Source of the DNA: Flavobacterium psychrotrophum
GTDB taxonomy: Bacteria; Bacteroidota; Bacteroidia; Flavobacteriales; Flavobacteriaceae
Length of the DNA stretch: 64,000 nt
Direction: 5' to 3'
Assembly: GCF_003403075.1 (NCBI RefSeq)
Contig: NZ_CP031557.1
Coordinates: 2,604,001-2,668,000, forward strand
The notes below the pieces were generated by a model, which saw nothing but the letters and a program-made list of their open reading frames with translations, was not told where the DNA came from and ran no database searches. A program made the position numbers and the translations under genes. Positions 50,791 through 59,370 of the stretch are shown here, piece by piece. The first letter of the stretch is position 1. Each line of letters begins with the position of its first letter.

Positions 50791-50866
50791 CTGTCTCATA
50801 CACGTTTGGGTTCGTAATAAGTTGGATAAAAGCTCTGCATCTGCAGGGCTTTTTGCTTTATGGGGT

Positions 50867-50896
50867 GTCCTGTAGTATCCTGCTAAAAATTTTAGC
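50867..50896. promoter_or_regulatory. Lone motif copy with adjoining palindrome in the GntR leader (site B3)
   Basis: Minus-strand CAGGATACTACAGGAC (50882-50867) matches the motif but has no -7 box at the 37-base position. It lies about 70 bases downstream of the predicted B2 start, where a bound protein could block transcription of its own gene. It abuts the palindrome GCTAAAAATTTTAGC (50882-50896). Confidence 0.65.
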
Positions 50897-50958
50897 AAAT
50901 CCATTTTTACTTATCCATAATTTAAATACATTTACGCATAATAAAAAATGCCTGCACC

Positions 50959-52005
50959 ATGTCGCAAACGATTGAACTCAAAATTAACGAAAATTCAAGT
51001 ATTCCCAAATATAAGCAGATCGTTGATTCTATTTTGGGCGATATCAAGCGCGGCCATATAAAGTTAGGCGAAAAAATACCTTCTATTAACGAACTTAGCG
51101 AAATGTGCTACCTGTCTCGCGATACCGTAGAAAAGGCATACAAGATACTAAGGGAACGACAAATAATAGAATCTGTTAAGGGTAAAGGCTACTACATATC
51201 TAATATGGACAGGATAAATAAGATCAATATCTTTTTTCTTGTCAATAAGCCCAGCACTTACAAAATGATGATCTACGACAGTTTTGTAAATGCCATAGGC
51301 GCACATGGCCAGGTAGATATGTATGTATACCATTGTGACGAAACCCTGTTCTCTAACGCCATACAGCGCAACCTTGGCAATTATGATTACTATGTGGTAA
51401 TGTCGCACTTTCGAGATGCCAACAGTAACCATGTAAGCTACACGCCCGAAACACTATCAGCCATGGAGCAGATACCCAAAGATAAACTCATATTATTAGA
51501 TAATACCAAGCCGGGGCTTGATGGCAAGTACAGCACTATATACCAGGATTTTAAAAATGACATCTACCATGCCCTGAATGAAGGGCTTGAAAAAATATTG
51601 CGATATGACAAAATGATACTGGTATATCCGCAAAAATCAACACATCCGTATCCGAGGAGAATTGTACATGGTTTTCAGCAGTTTTGCCGCGAGCATGATA
51701 TTGATTTTGAAATACTGGAAGAGGTATATGAAGATATGGAGTTTACCAAAAGGGATATTTTTATAACCATACAGGAGCGCGACCTTGTAAACCTTATGCG
51801 GCAGGTGCGCAACCGCAACCTTACACTGGGCAAAGACCTGGGCATTATATCGTATAACGAAACGCCACTCAAAGAACTTTTAGACATTACCGTTATTAGT
51901 ACAGACTTTAAGGCTATGGGCGAATGTGCTGCCTATATGGTGCTTAAAAACAAGAAAGAACAGGTAAAAAACGTATTTAAATATATAGAGCGAAACTCAC
52001 TTTAA
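50959..52005 (+). CDS. GntR-family regulator with sugar-binding-protein-like sensor domain
   Basis: 348 residues. The N-terminal winged helix of GntR type is at about residues 10-78 (PKYKQIVDSILGDIKRG, LGEKIPSINELSE, LSRDTVEKAYKIL). The rest (about 85-340) is a periplasmic-binding-protein-like sensor of the LacI kind (INIFFLVNKPSTYKMMIYDSF ... LGIISYNETPLKELLDITVIS). Bacteroidota use such regulators for sugar operons. It sits between the rhamnose genes and PUL 2, and motif copies flank both, so it is the natural candidate to sense rhamnose or a rhamnose metabolite. Confidence 0.9.
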   Translation: MSQTIELKINENSSIPKYKQIVDSILGDIKRGHIKLGEKIPSINELSEMCYLSRDTVEKAYKILRERQIIESVKGKGYYISNMDRINKINIFFLVNKPSTYKMMIYDSFVNAIGAHGQVDMYVYHCDETLFSNAIQRNLGNYDYYVVMSHFRDANSNHVSYTPETLSAMEQIPKDKLILLDNTKPGLDGKYSTIYQDFKNDIYHALNEGLEKILRYDKMILVYPQKSTHPYPRRIVHGFQQFCREHDIDFEILEEVYEDMEFTKRDIFITIQERDLVNLMRQVRNRNLTLGKDLGIISYNETPLKELLDITVISTDFKAMGECAAYMVLKNKKEQVKNVFKYIERNSL

Positions 52006-52027
52006 ATACTGCAATTAGTAGCCTTTA

Positions 52028-52072
52028 CAGTATAGTACAGGATGCCTTTACAACTTAGAGGCAATATGTTTG
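52028..52072 (+). promoter_or_regulatory. Rhamnose-regulon site and -7 box of the GH3 gene (site C)
   Basis: The motif CAGTATAGTACAGGAT is at 52028-52043 and the exact -7 box TATGTTTG at 52065-52072, 37 bases from the motif start. The box is 18 bases before the GH3 start codon. Confidence 0.83.
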
Positions 52073-52090
52073 CGCTAAATACCAAACATT

Positions 52091-54424
52091 ATGAAACACA
52101 AAAGTGTAAAGATCCTTTTTATTGCATTTGCATTATGGAATGCAAATACCTATGCCCAAAAAACGCCGCAACTGGGCAAAGACCCAATTCAAAAGGTTAT
52201 TGATGCCATGACCCCTGAAGAAAAGGCACACCTGCTTTTAGGTACCGAAATGCTGGGTGCAACCATAGACGGTAAGCCACGGATGCATGCCCCGGGCGCC
52301 GCGGGTGCTACTTATGCAATTCCAAGGCTGGGTATTACCGCATTATTACTTGCCGATGGCCCTGCCGGCCTGCGTATAGAACCTAAAAGAGAAAACGACC
52401 CCAACACATATTACGCCACCGCATTTCCTGTGGGTACTGCATTAGCTTCAACCTGGAATACGACATTGCTCGAAGAAGTGGGCAAAGCCATAGGCAGCGA
52501 AGTGCGCGATTATGGTGTAGATGTATTACTGGCACCTGCCATCAACATTCACCGTAACCCATTGTGCGGCAGAAATTTTGAATACTACTCTGAAGACCCT
52601 GTAGTTGCCGGAGAAATTGCAGCGGCTTACATTAAGGGTGTGCAATCTCAGGGTGTGGGCACGTCTATAAAACACTTTGCCGCTAACAACCAGGAAACGA
52701 ATCGCCTCTCAATTAATGAACACATAAGCGAAAGGGCAATGCGCGAAATTTACCTGCGTGGCTTTGAGATTGCCGTAAGGAAATCGCAACCCTGGACCGT
52801 AATGTCTTCTTACAACAAAATAAACGGCATATACACCTCAGAACGTAAAGACCTGCTTTGGGATATATTAAGGCAGGAATGGGGATTTAAGGGCTTTGTA
52901 ATGTCAGACTGGTTTGGTGGTTACCATGATTTTGCCGCTACAGGCAGCAAGACGAGCGATGTAATAGCACAAATGAATGCCGGTAACGATGTACTGATGC
53001 CGGGTACAAAATTTCAATATGATGCATTAGTTGATGCCATTAAAAAAGGTACACTTCCTAAAAATGTTGTAGACCGTAACATTAACAGCATCCTGCAGGT
53101 TGTATTAAAATCGCCGGCATTTAAGAAACAGAAATTCAGCAATAAGCCCGACCTTGTAAGCAATGCCCTTATTGCGCGCAACGCCGCCGCAGAAGGAATG
53201 GTACTTTTAAAGAACGAAAGCAACACATTGCCTTACAACAACAAAGCTCAGAACATTGCACTCTTTGGCATTACTTCATACAACTTTATAGCCGGTGGCA
53301 CTGGTAGCGGCGATGTTAATGAGGCCTACACCATTTCGTTACTGGACGGGTTATCTAACGCCGGCTTTAAAGCAGACCAGGGACTGAAATCGCTTTATGT
53401 ACCATTTGTAGCAAATGAGGCCGACAAAGAACGTAAACGCCGTGAAGATAATGGTGGCATACTGGCTACACCAAAAAAAATGCCCGAACTGCTATTACAG
53501 GATGACCAGATTGCTAAGGCCGCAGATCAAAATGCGGTAGCTATAATTACCGTAGGTCGTAATTCCGGTGAAAATGGCGACCGCCAGCTTGCAGCCGATT
53601 TCTATCTGGCAAATGATGAGATTACGCTGCTAAACAAGGTGTCAAAACACTTTCACCAAAAAGGGAAAAAAGTAATTGTGATACTTAACCTGGGCGGCGT
53701 GATAGAAACAAACAGCTGGAAAGATAAGACTGATGCTATTTTACTGGCCTGGCAGCCCGGACAGGAAAGTGGCAATGCCGTAGCCGATGTTTTATCGGGC
53801 AGGGTAAATCCATCAGGCAAACTAACAATGACATTTCCTGTAGACTTTAACAACAATCCTTCGGCAGCAAACTGGCCGGGTACACCTGCCACTAATCCAG
53901 AAGAGGTATCGTATGAAGAAGGTATTTATGTAGGTTACCGCTATTTTACCACATTTGGCATAAAGCCGTCTTATGAGTTTGGTTTTGGCAAGTCGTATAG
54001 CTCATTTGCTTATACGGGTTTAAAAATAAGCGCAAAAGAATTACAGGATGAAGTAACCGTAACAGCCACGATAAAAAACTCAGGTCAGGTTGCCGGTAAA
54101 GAAGTTGCAGAACTATACATTTCTGCACCCGGTATAAGCCAGGACAAGCCTGTAAAGGAACTTAAGGCGTTTGCCAAAACCTCCAGCCTTGCACCCGGCG
54201 CTTCAGAAACAGTAACTTTTAAATTATCTAAAAGAGATTTTGCGTCGTTTAACAGTATAACAAATACCTGGACAGTAGAACCAGGTACCTATCGTATAGC
54301 TGTAGGCTCATCATCAGCTGACCTTAAGCTGGAAGGCACAATAAATGTAGCACAGGAAAAAGCGGTAGAAAAAGTGGGTGACGCCTTTGCTCAGGACAGC
54401 ACACTTACAGAAATAAAGCCATAA
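52091..54424 (+). CDS. Periplasmic GH3 beta-glucosidase-like enzyme
   Basis: A 777-residue protein with a signal peptide (about 1-22). The N-terminal TIM barrel holds LLLADGPAGLRIEP, KHFAANNQETNR and nucleophile Asp273 in VMSDWFGG. The second alpha/beta sandwich has GGTGSGDVNEAY and NSGENGDR, where the acid/base Glu is usually found. The third domain is fibronectin-like (about 650-750). Family members are mostly exo-beta-glucosidases; the sugar is not certain. It has its own motif-bearing promoter and a terminator, so it is a separate unit from susC. Confidence 0.9.
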   Translation: MKHKSVKILFIAFALWNANTYAQKTPQLGKDPIQKVIDAMTPEEKAHLLLGTEMLGATIDGKPRMHAPGAAGATYAIPRLGITALLLADGPAGLRIEPKRENDPNTYYATAFPVGTALASTWNTTLLEEVGKAIGSEVRDYGVDVLLAPAINIHRNPLCGRNFEYYSEDPVVAGEIAAAYIKGVQSQGVGTSIKHFAANNQETNRLSINEHISERAMREIYLRGFEIAVRKSQPWTVMSSYNKINGIYTSERKDLLWDILRQEWGFKGFVMSDWFGGYHDFAATGSKTSDVIAQMNAGNDVLMPGTKFQYDALVDAIKKGTLPKNVVDRNINSILQVVLKSPAFKKQKFSNKPDLVSNALIARNAAAEGMVLLKNESNTLPYNNKAQNIALFGITSYNFIAGGTGSGDVNEAYTISLLDGLSNAGFKADQGLKSLYVPFVANEADKERKRREDNGGILATPKKMPELLLQDDQIAKAADQNAVAIITVGRNSGENGDRQLAADFYLANDEITLLNKVSKHFHQKGKKVIVILNLGGVIETNSWKDKTDAILLAWQPGQESGNAVADVLSGRVNPSGKLTMTFPVDFNNNPSAANWPGTPATNPEEVSYEEGIYVGYRYFTTFGIKPSYEFGFGKSYSSFAYTGLKISAKELQDEVTVTATIKNSGQVAGKEVAELYISAPGISQDKPVKELKAFAKTSSLAPGASETVTFKLSKRDFASFNSITNTWTVEPGTYRIAVGSSSADLKLEGTINVAQEKAVEKVGDAFAQDSTLTEIKP

Positions 54425-54452
54425 TATATTAGTCCCTAAGCATTTTACTATT

Positions 54453-54484
54453 AATGCCTGCCTAATCAGCAGGCATTTCTATTT
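54453..54484 (+). terminator. Terminator after the GH3 gene
   Basis: The arms AATGCCTGC (54453-54461) and GCAGGCATT (54469-54477) pair around a seven-base loop. The following stretch is T-rich but interrupted. Confidence 0.7.
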
Positions 54485-54568
54485 TATAATCAGAAAAGAA
54501 ATAGGGCTAATTATATATTAATTTTTAAGCCCTGAATTTTCTATAATCCGTCCCATTATATTAAAAAT

Positions 54569-54643
54569 GCTAAAACGTTGTAGAAAATTTTAGCAAACCA
54601 TCACAGTACAGGATACGTTTGCTAAACCATTCCTGTAATATTG
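54569..54643 (+). promoter_or_regulatory. Rhamnose-regulon site and -7 box of PUL 2 susC (site D) with flanking inverted repeat
   Basis: The motif CATCACAGTACAGGAT is at 54599-54614 and TAATATTG starts at 54636, 37 bases from the motif start. The motif is enclosed by an inverted repeat, TTTAGCAAAC (54589-54598) and GTTTGCTAAA (54617-54626), and a further GCTAAAA lies at 54569-54575. The motif's left half is the least conserved of the seven, so the extra repeat may bind a second regulator. Confidence 0.75.
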
Positions 54644-54693
54644 AACTATAATTTAAAATAACCTAACCTTTTTTAATTAATCACTTATTTTTT

Positions 54694-57600
54694 ATGGTAA
54701 AAGTATTACTAATGCAAAAAAGGCACTTCGTGCTTTTCTTTCTCTTTATCCTTACCGGTGCCTGGGCACAGGGGATAAGAGTTACAGGTACTGTTCGTGA
54801 TGATGCAGGAGCCTCCCTGCCCGAAGCAAACATTATGGTTAAGGGTTCGTCTGTTTCCTCAGCTACAGATATGGACGGTAACTTTACCATCGAAGTACCA
54901 TCTGCTGATGCTGTACTGGAAATTAGCTACATGGGCTTGTTAACCCAGGAAGTTAAAGTGGGTAACCAAACAGCTATAAATGTACAGCTTACAACCGATG
55001 TAAAGGCACTGGATGAAGTAGTTATTGTAGCATACGGAACCCAAAACAGGCGCAACGTAACCGGTTCTGTACAAACAGTAAATGCCAACGATATTAAAGA
55101 CCAGCCGGTACCACAACTTACACAAAAGCTACAGGGTAAACTTGCCGGTGTGCAGATAACCCAAAATACAGGGATACCCGGCCAGGGCATGACCGTGCGT
55201 ATTCGTGGGGCGGCATCCATATCATCCGGCAGCGATCCGCTTTATGTGGTAGACGGATTTCCGCTTCAGGGTAATATTGCTAACATTAACCCAGATGAAA
55301 TTGAAAGCCTTACCGTACTTAAAGACGCATCATCTACATCGCTATATGGTTCGCGTGCGGCAAATGGTGTGGTGCTGATTACTACAAAAAGAGGAAAGAA
55401 AGGGCAAAATAAATTCTCGGTAAACATGTATTCCGGCCTACAGGCAATACCCGATAAAGGCAAGCCTGATATGATGAACGCACGCCAGTTTGCCCAGTTT
55501 AAAAAAGAAGTGGCTGAAGAACGCGGGCAGCAGGTTCCTGCAATGTTCCAGAATCCAGATCAGTATGGCAAAGGTACTAACTGGTTTGATGCCGTTACCC
55601 GCGAAGCTATCATACAAAACTATAACCTTACCTTCTCATCTGCTACAGAGAAATCGAGCACCTCTATAGTAGCCGGATTCAACAAGACTGAAGGTGTATT
55701 GTTAAACTCAAATTATAACCGTATCTCACTACGTGCCAATACTGATTATAAGTTTAGCGATAACATTAAAGTTGGGTTTAACATAGCCCCTACATTTACA
55801 TCTAACAGCACCCCACAGAGTGACGGTATATGGTACAACGGTGCAAACATTATACAATCTGCACTACTTACCTCTCCCATTGCTTCTTATAAAAATGCCG
55901 ACGGAACTATTCCATTAGCTATAGGCGACCAGTACGGAACGGCTGCCGGGCCTAACTGGTACAACCAGGTACAGGTGGTTAAGAATAAATCAAAACAACT
56001 GGGCTTACTATCAAATGCTTTTGTAGAAATAAAGCCTTTAAAAGACTTTACCTTTAAAAGTATGATAGGTGTAGATGCGGGCAATTCAGTATCAGACTCT
56101 TTCTACCCTTCTACAGCGGGTAACCTGTTTAACCCGCCAAATGAAGGCGATGCAACGCGCATAAGTGCTTCTCACGGTAACAGTTGGGCATATTCATGGC
56201 TTTGGGAAAATACGCTTGGCTATAGTAAAACTGTTGGCGAACATAATTTTGAAGCACTTGTGGGTTATACAGTCCAGGCAGCACATTCTGAAAGCGGCAG
56301 CCTTAACGGGCGTGGTTTTCCAGATAACAGGGTACAAACCATAAATGCAGCAACCATTGTTACAGGATCTACAGATGTGCAGGACTGGAGCCTGGCCTCT
56401 GTTGTGTCAAGAGTAAATTATAATTATAAAGGCAGGTACCTGCTTTCGGCAGCACTAAGGAGAGACGGTTCTTCAAGGTTTGGATCTGATAACAAATGGG
56501 GTAATTTTCCATCAGTATCAGCAGGGTGGATTGTTTCTGACGAGTCGTTTATCCCAGAAAACAATGTGCTTTCATTTATGAAGATAAGGAGTGCTTATGG
56601 TATTACCGGTAATAACAACATAGGCAATTACCTGCAATATGCAAATGTAGTGGCTACCAATAACCCGTTTAACGACCAGCTGCTAAACGGCAGCAGCGTA
56701 GCAGGGCTTAACAACACTGCATTAGGATGGGAAACCACCAAGCAGGTAGATGCAGGTATAGACCTCAACTTTTTTAATGACAGGATAAGGTTTGTATACG
56801 ACTACTACCACAAAACCACCGATAACTTATTGTATTCTGTAGAAATACCTATCTCATCTGGGTTTTACAACTACACCACAAATATTGGCAAGATTGCCTT
56901 TTGGGGTCATGAATTTACCCTGGGTACTGTAAATCTTACCGGAGATTTTAAGTGGAATACTGATTTCAACATTTCATTTAACCGAAACAAAGCCCTTGAG
57001 CTTGGTACTGCAAATGCAGCAATATATGGCGACATGACCATAACACAGGTAGGCAAGCCATTCGGGCAGCTGTATGGCCTGGTGTGGGATGGTGTATATG
57101 CAACCCAGGAAGAGTTTGATAATTCACCTCATCATGAAGGTGCAGAACTGGGGAGTGTTAAATATAAGGACATGAATGGTGATGGTATAGTAACTAACGA
57201 TACCAGAGATCAGCGTGTGCTGGGTAATACGGCACCAAAATTTAACTACGGCTTTACCAATACCTTTAGCTATAAAAACTTCGACCTTTCTGTAGTGTGC
57301 CAGGGGGCTTATGGTAATAAGATCATCAATATGGCAGACCGTTTTACCGGTAACCTTGACGGTTCTTTCAACGTGCTTAGCGATTTACAAAACAGGTGGA
57401 GGTCTGAAGAAAATCCCGGTAACGGAAAATGGGGTAAGGCATCTGGCAATACAGGCCCTGAGCGCGACTGGTCAAGCTCTAAATGGATGTACAACGGCAG
57501 TTACCTAACTATTAAAAATGTATCATTAGGTTACAGTTTTTCTAATGCGAGTGCAGACTATCTTAAAGGACTCCGCCTGTATGCCAGCGTACAGCAACTG

Positions 57601-57729
57601 TATGTGTTTACAAAATATCCGGGCGGTAACCCAGAGGTTTCGGCAGGTGCCGGATTATTCTCAGGTGTTGATTACACTACATACCCGGTTCCGAGGACGT
57701 TTACCTTTGGTATAAACTATAATTTCTAA
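54694..57729 (+). CDS. susC: SusC/RagA TonB-dependent outer-membrane transporter (PUL 2)
   Basis: 1011 residues (an in-frame ATG six codons in, at 54712, gives a neater signal peptide MQKRHFVLF...GAWAQ). It has a carboxypeptidase-regulatory-like domain (about 25-110, VTGTVRDDAGASLPEANIMVKG), the EVVIVAYGTQ TonB-box region, a plug with RIRGAASISSGSDPLYVVDG and SLYGSRAANGVVLITTKRG, and a barrel ending FTFGINYNF. It imports oligosaccharides with the SusD protein encoded 4 bases downstream. The control region differs from PUL 1. Confidence 0.93.
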   Translation: MVKVLLMQKRHFVLFFLFILTGAWAQGIRVTGTVRDDAGASLPEANIMVKGSSVSSATDMDGNFTIEVPSADAVLEISYMGLLTQEVKVGNQTAINVQLTTDVKALDEVVIVAYGTQNRRNVTGSVQTVNANDIKDQPVPQLTQKLQGKLAGVQITQNTGIPGQGMTVRIRGAASISSGSDPLYVVDGFPLQGNIANINPDEIESLTVLKDASSTSLYGSRAANGVVLITTKRGKKGQNKFSVNMYSGLQAIPDKGKPDMMNARQFAQFKKEVAEERGQQVPAMFQNPDQYGKGTNWFDAVTREAIIQNYNLTFSSATEKSSTSIVAGFNKTEGVLLNSNYNRISLRANTDYKFSDNIKVGFNIAPTFTSNSTPQSDGIWYNGANIIQSALLTSPIASYKNADGTIPLAIGDQYGTAAGPNWYNQVQVVKNKSKQLGLLSNAFVEIKPLKDFTFKSMIGVDAGNSVSDSFYPSTAGNLFNPPNEGDATRISASHGNSWAYSWLWENTLGYSKTVGEHNFEALVGYTVQAAHSESGSLNGRGFPDNRVQTINAATIVTGSTDVQDWSLASVVSRVNYNYKGRYLLSAALRRDGSSRFGSDNKWGNFPSVSAGWIVSDESFIPENNVLSFMKIRSAYGITGNNNIGNYLQYANVVATNNPFNDQLLNGSSVAGLNNTALGWETTKQVDAGIDLNFFNDRIRFVYDYYHKTTDNLLYSVEIPISSGFYNYTTNIGKIAFWGHEFTLGTVNLTGDFKWNTDFNISFNRNKALELGTANAAIYGDMTITQVGKPFGQLYGLVWDGVYATQEEFDNSPHHEGAELGSVKYKDMNGDGIVTNDTRDQRVLGNTAPKFNYGFTNTFSYKNFDLSVVCQGAYGNKIINMADRFTGNLDGSFNVLSDLQNRWRSEENPGNGKWGKASGNTGPERDWSSSKWMYNGSYLTIKNVSLGYSFSNASADYLKGLRLYASVQQLYVFTKYPGGNPEVSAGAGLFSGVDYTTYPVPRTFTFGINYNF

Positions 57730-57733
57730 AACT

Positions 57734-59230
57734 ATGAAAACGAAGATACTATCTATACTTATTGCGGCTGCCTTACTGAGTGCCTGCGACGACGATTTTT
57801 TAACTAAGCTACCGGAAACCGTGGTTCCCGCAGAGAACTTTTATAAAACCGATGCCGATTTTAAACTGGCTACTGTGGGTATGTATGCCCCGTTACGTAA
57901 CCTTTATGGCACCGGGCTTGCCGATTATGGCGCATGGACAATGGGCGAAATGCGGTCTGATAACACCATATTTATTTATAACTCACAAAACCGTGGCTAT
58001 GCAGACAGGGAGTATGTAGATGAATTTATTGATGATGCTAATGGTGGCGCTATAAGCAATAAGTACCAAAATGATTATATTATTATAGGCAGGGCTAACA
58101 AGATATTAAGCACTATAGATGCTGCAGATTTTGACCAGGTACAAAAAGACAATTACAAAGGCCAGGCACTGTTTATGAGGGCTTTTGCGTATTTTGACCT
58201 CGTGCAGTATTTTGGCGACGTGCCACTGGTATTGGTTCCGCCAACAACCTATGCAGAAACCATTGTGGGCAGGACAGCAACAGCAACAGTGTATGAGCAA
58301 ATAATTGCCGATGCCACCCTTGCAGCCACCCTTATGCCAAACAAAGCAACACAGCAAACCGGTTTTGTAGCAAACGGTGCGGCATATACCCTGTTGGGCA
58401 ATGTGCATATTGTATTAAAACAATGGGCGCAGGCAGAGCAGGCATTACTAAATGTGCAGGGTTACAGCCTTGTAGCAGATTATGCTAGTATCTACAGCCC
58501 TTCTAACAAAAATAACCAGGAATCAATTTTTGAAGTGCAATATTTTGATGGCCCAACTGCAGGCGTATCAAGCAATTTTGCTTATAACTTCCTGCCTGTA
58601 TTAGCAAATCCGGGTGTGATAGACGGTTTTCCTGATGGCAACAGTAATTCTTATGCAGGATGGAACACCCCAACGCCGGAACTTCTGGCGTCTTATGAAG
58701 CAGGCGATTTAAGAAAAGCGGCTTCAATAGGGTTTTACACCGGCGAAGGTTATACAAACATTCCTTACATTAAAAAGTATGTACATGGTGCTGAAATTGC
58801 ACCAAATACTAATGACAACTGGCCGGTTTACCGCTATGCAGAAGTACTGCTGTTTTTAGCCGAAGCCGCTAATGAGCAGGGCAAACCCGAGGCGCTATCG
58901 TATCTTAATTTAGTACATGCCAATACAAGAACCGGCCTTGCCCCTATTACAAATACAAACCAGAACGACCTGCGCGACCTTATAAGCCAGGAGCGTAAAA
59001 TAGAACTGGCTTTTGAAAACAAGCGCTGGTTAGACCTTGTGCGTACCGGCACGGCATTACAGGTTATGAACGCCCAGGGAGCAAATGTACTGGCTAACCC
59101 ACAGGCATACTATTTCCCTGCTAATGTTACTCCTCCGGGTTATGTTGTAAGCGATAAGCACCTGCTATTCCCTATACCGCAGCGCGAAATACGCATTAAC
59201 CCTCTTTTAACCCAAAATCCGGGTTACTAA
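57734..59230 (+). CDS. susD: SusD/RagB family glycan-binding lipoprotein (PUL 2)
   Basis: A 498-residue outer-surface lipoprotein; the lipobox ALLSAC gives a lipidated Cys near residue 18. The SusD pattern is clear: DDFLTKLPETVVPAENFYKT, GQALFMRAFAYFDLVQYFGDVPL with TPR-like helices, YRYAEVLLFLAEAANEQGK, ERKIELAFENKRWLDLVR and the ending PIPQREIRINPLLTQNPGY. The frame is intact. It is translated right after susC, with a 4-base gap. Confidence 0.93.
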   Translation: MKTKILSILIAAALLSACDDDFLTKLPETVVPAENFYKTDADFKLATVGMYAPLRNLYGTGLADYGAWTMGEMRSDNTIFIYNSQNRGYADREYVDEFIDDANGGAISNKYQNDYIIIGRANKILSTIDAADFDQVQKDNYKGQALFMRAFAYFDLVQYFGDVPLVLVPPTTYAETIVGRTATATVYEQIIADATLAATLMPNKATQQTGFVANGAAYTLLGNVHIVLKQWAQAEQALLNVQGYSLVADYASIYSPSNKNNQESIFEVQYFDGPTAGVSSNFAYNFLPVLANPGVIDGFPDGNSNSYAGWNTPTPELLASYEAGDLRKAASIGFYTGEGYTNIPYIKKYVHGAEIAPNTNDNWPVYRYAEVLLFLAEAANEQGKPEALSYLNLVHANTRTGLAPITNTNQNDLRDLISQERKIELAFENKRWLDLVRTGTALQVMNAQGANVLANPQAYYFPANVTPPGYVVSDKHLLFPIPQREIRINPLLTQNPGY

Positions 59231-59250
59231 AAAAACACATTTAAATACCG

Positions 59251-59293
59251 GCCATTATATATTTGGGGGCAACCCCTGTATAATGGCTTTTTT
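59251..59293 (+). terminator. Terminator between PUL 2 susD and the GH5 gene
   Basis: The outer stem GCCATTATA/TATAATGGC (59251-59259 with 59279-59287) and inner GGGG/CCCC (59265-59268 with 59273-59276) are followed by six T. It would reduce read-through from susCD into the GH5 gene, which begins 77 bases further on. Confidence 0.8.
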
Positions 59294-59370
59294 ATACCCC
59301 AAACTTTCAGCTTGCTTGCTGCATTTCTTTCATCCCAAAGAAAAATTTAATAACCTTAATTTCTTTAATC

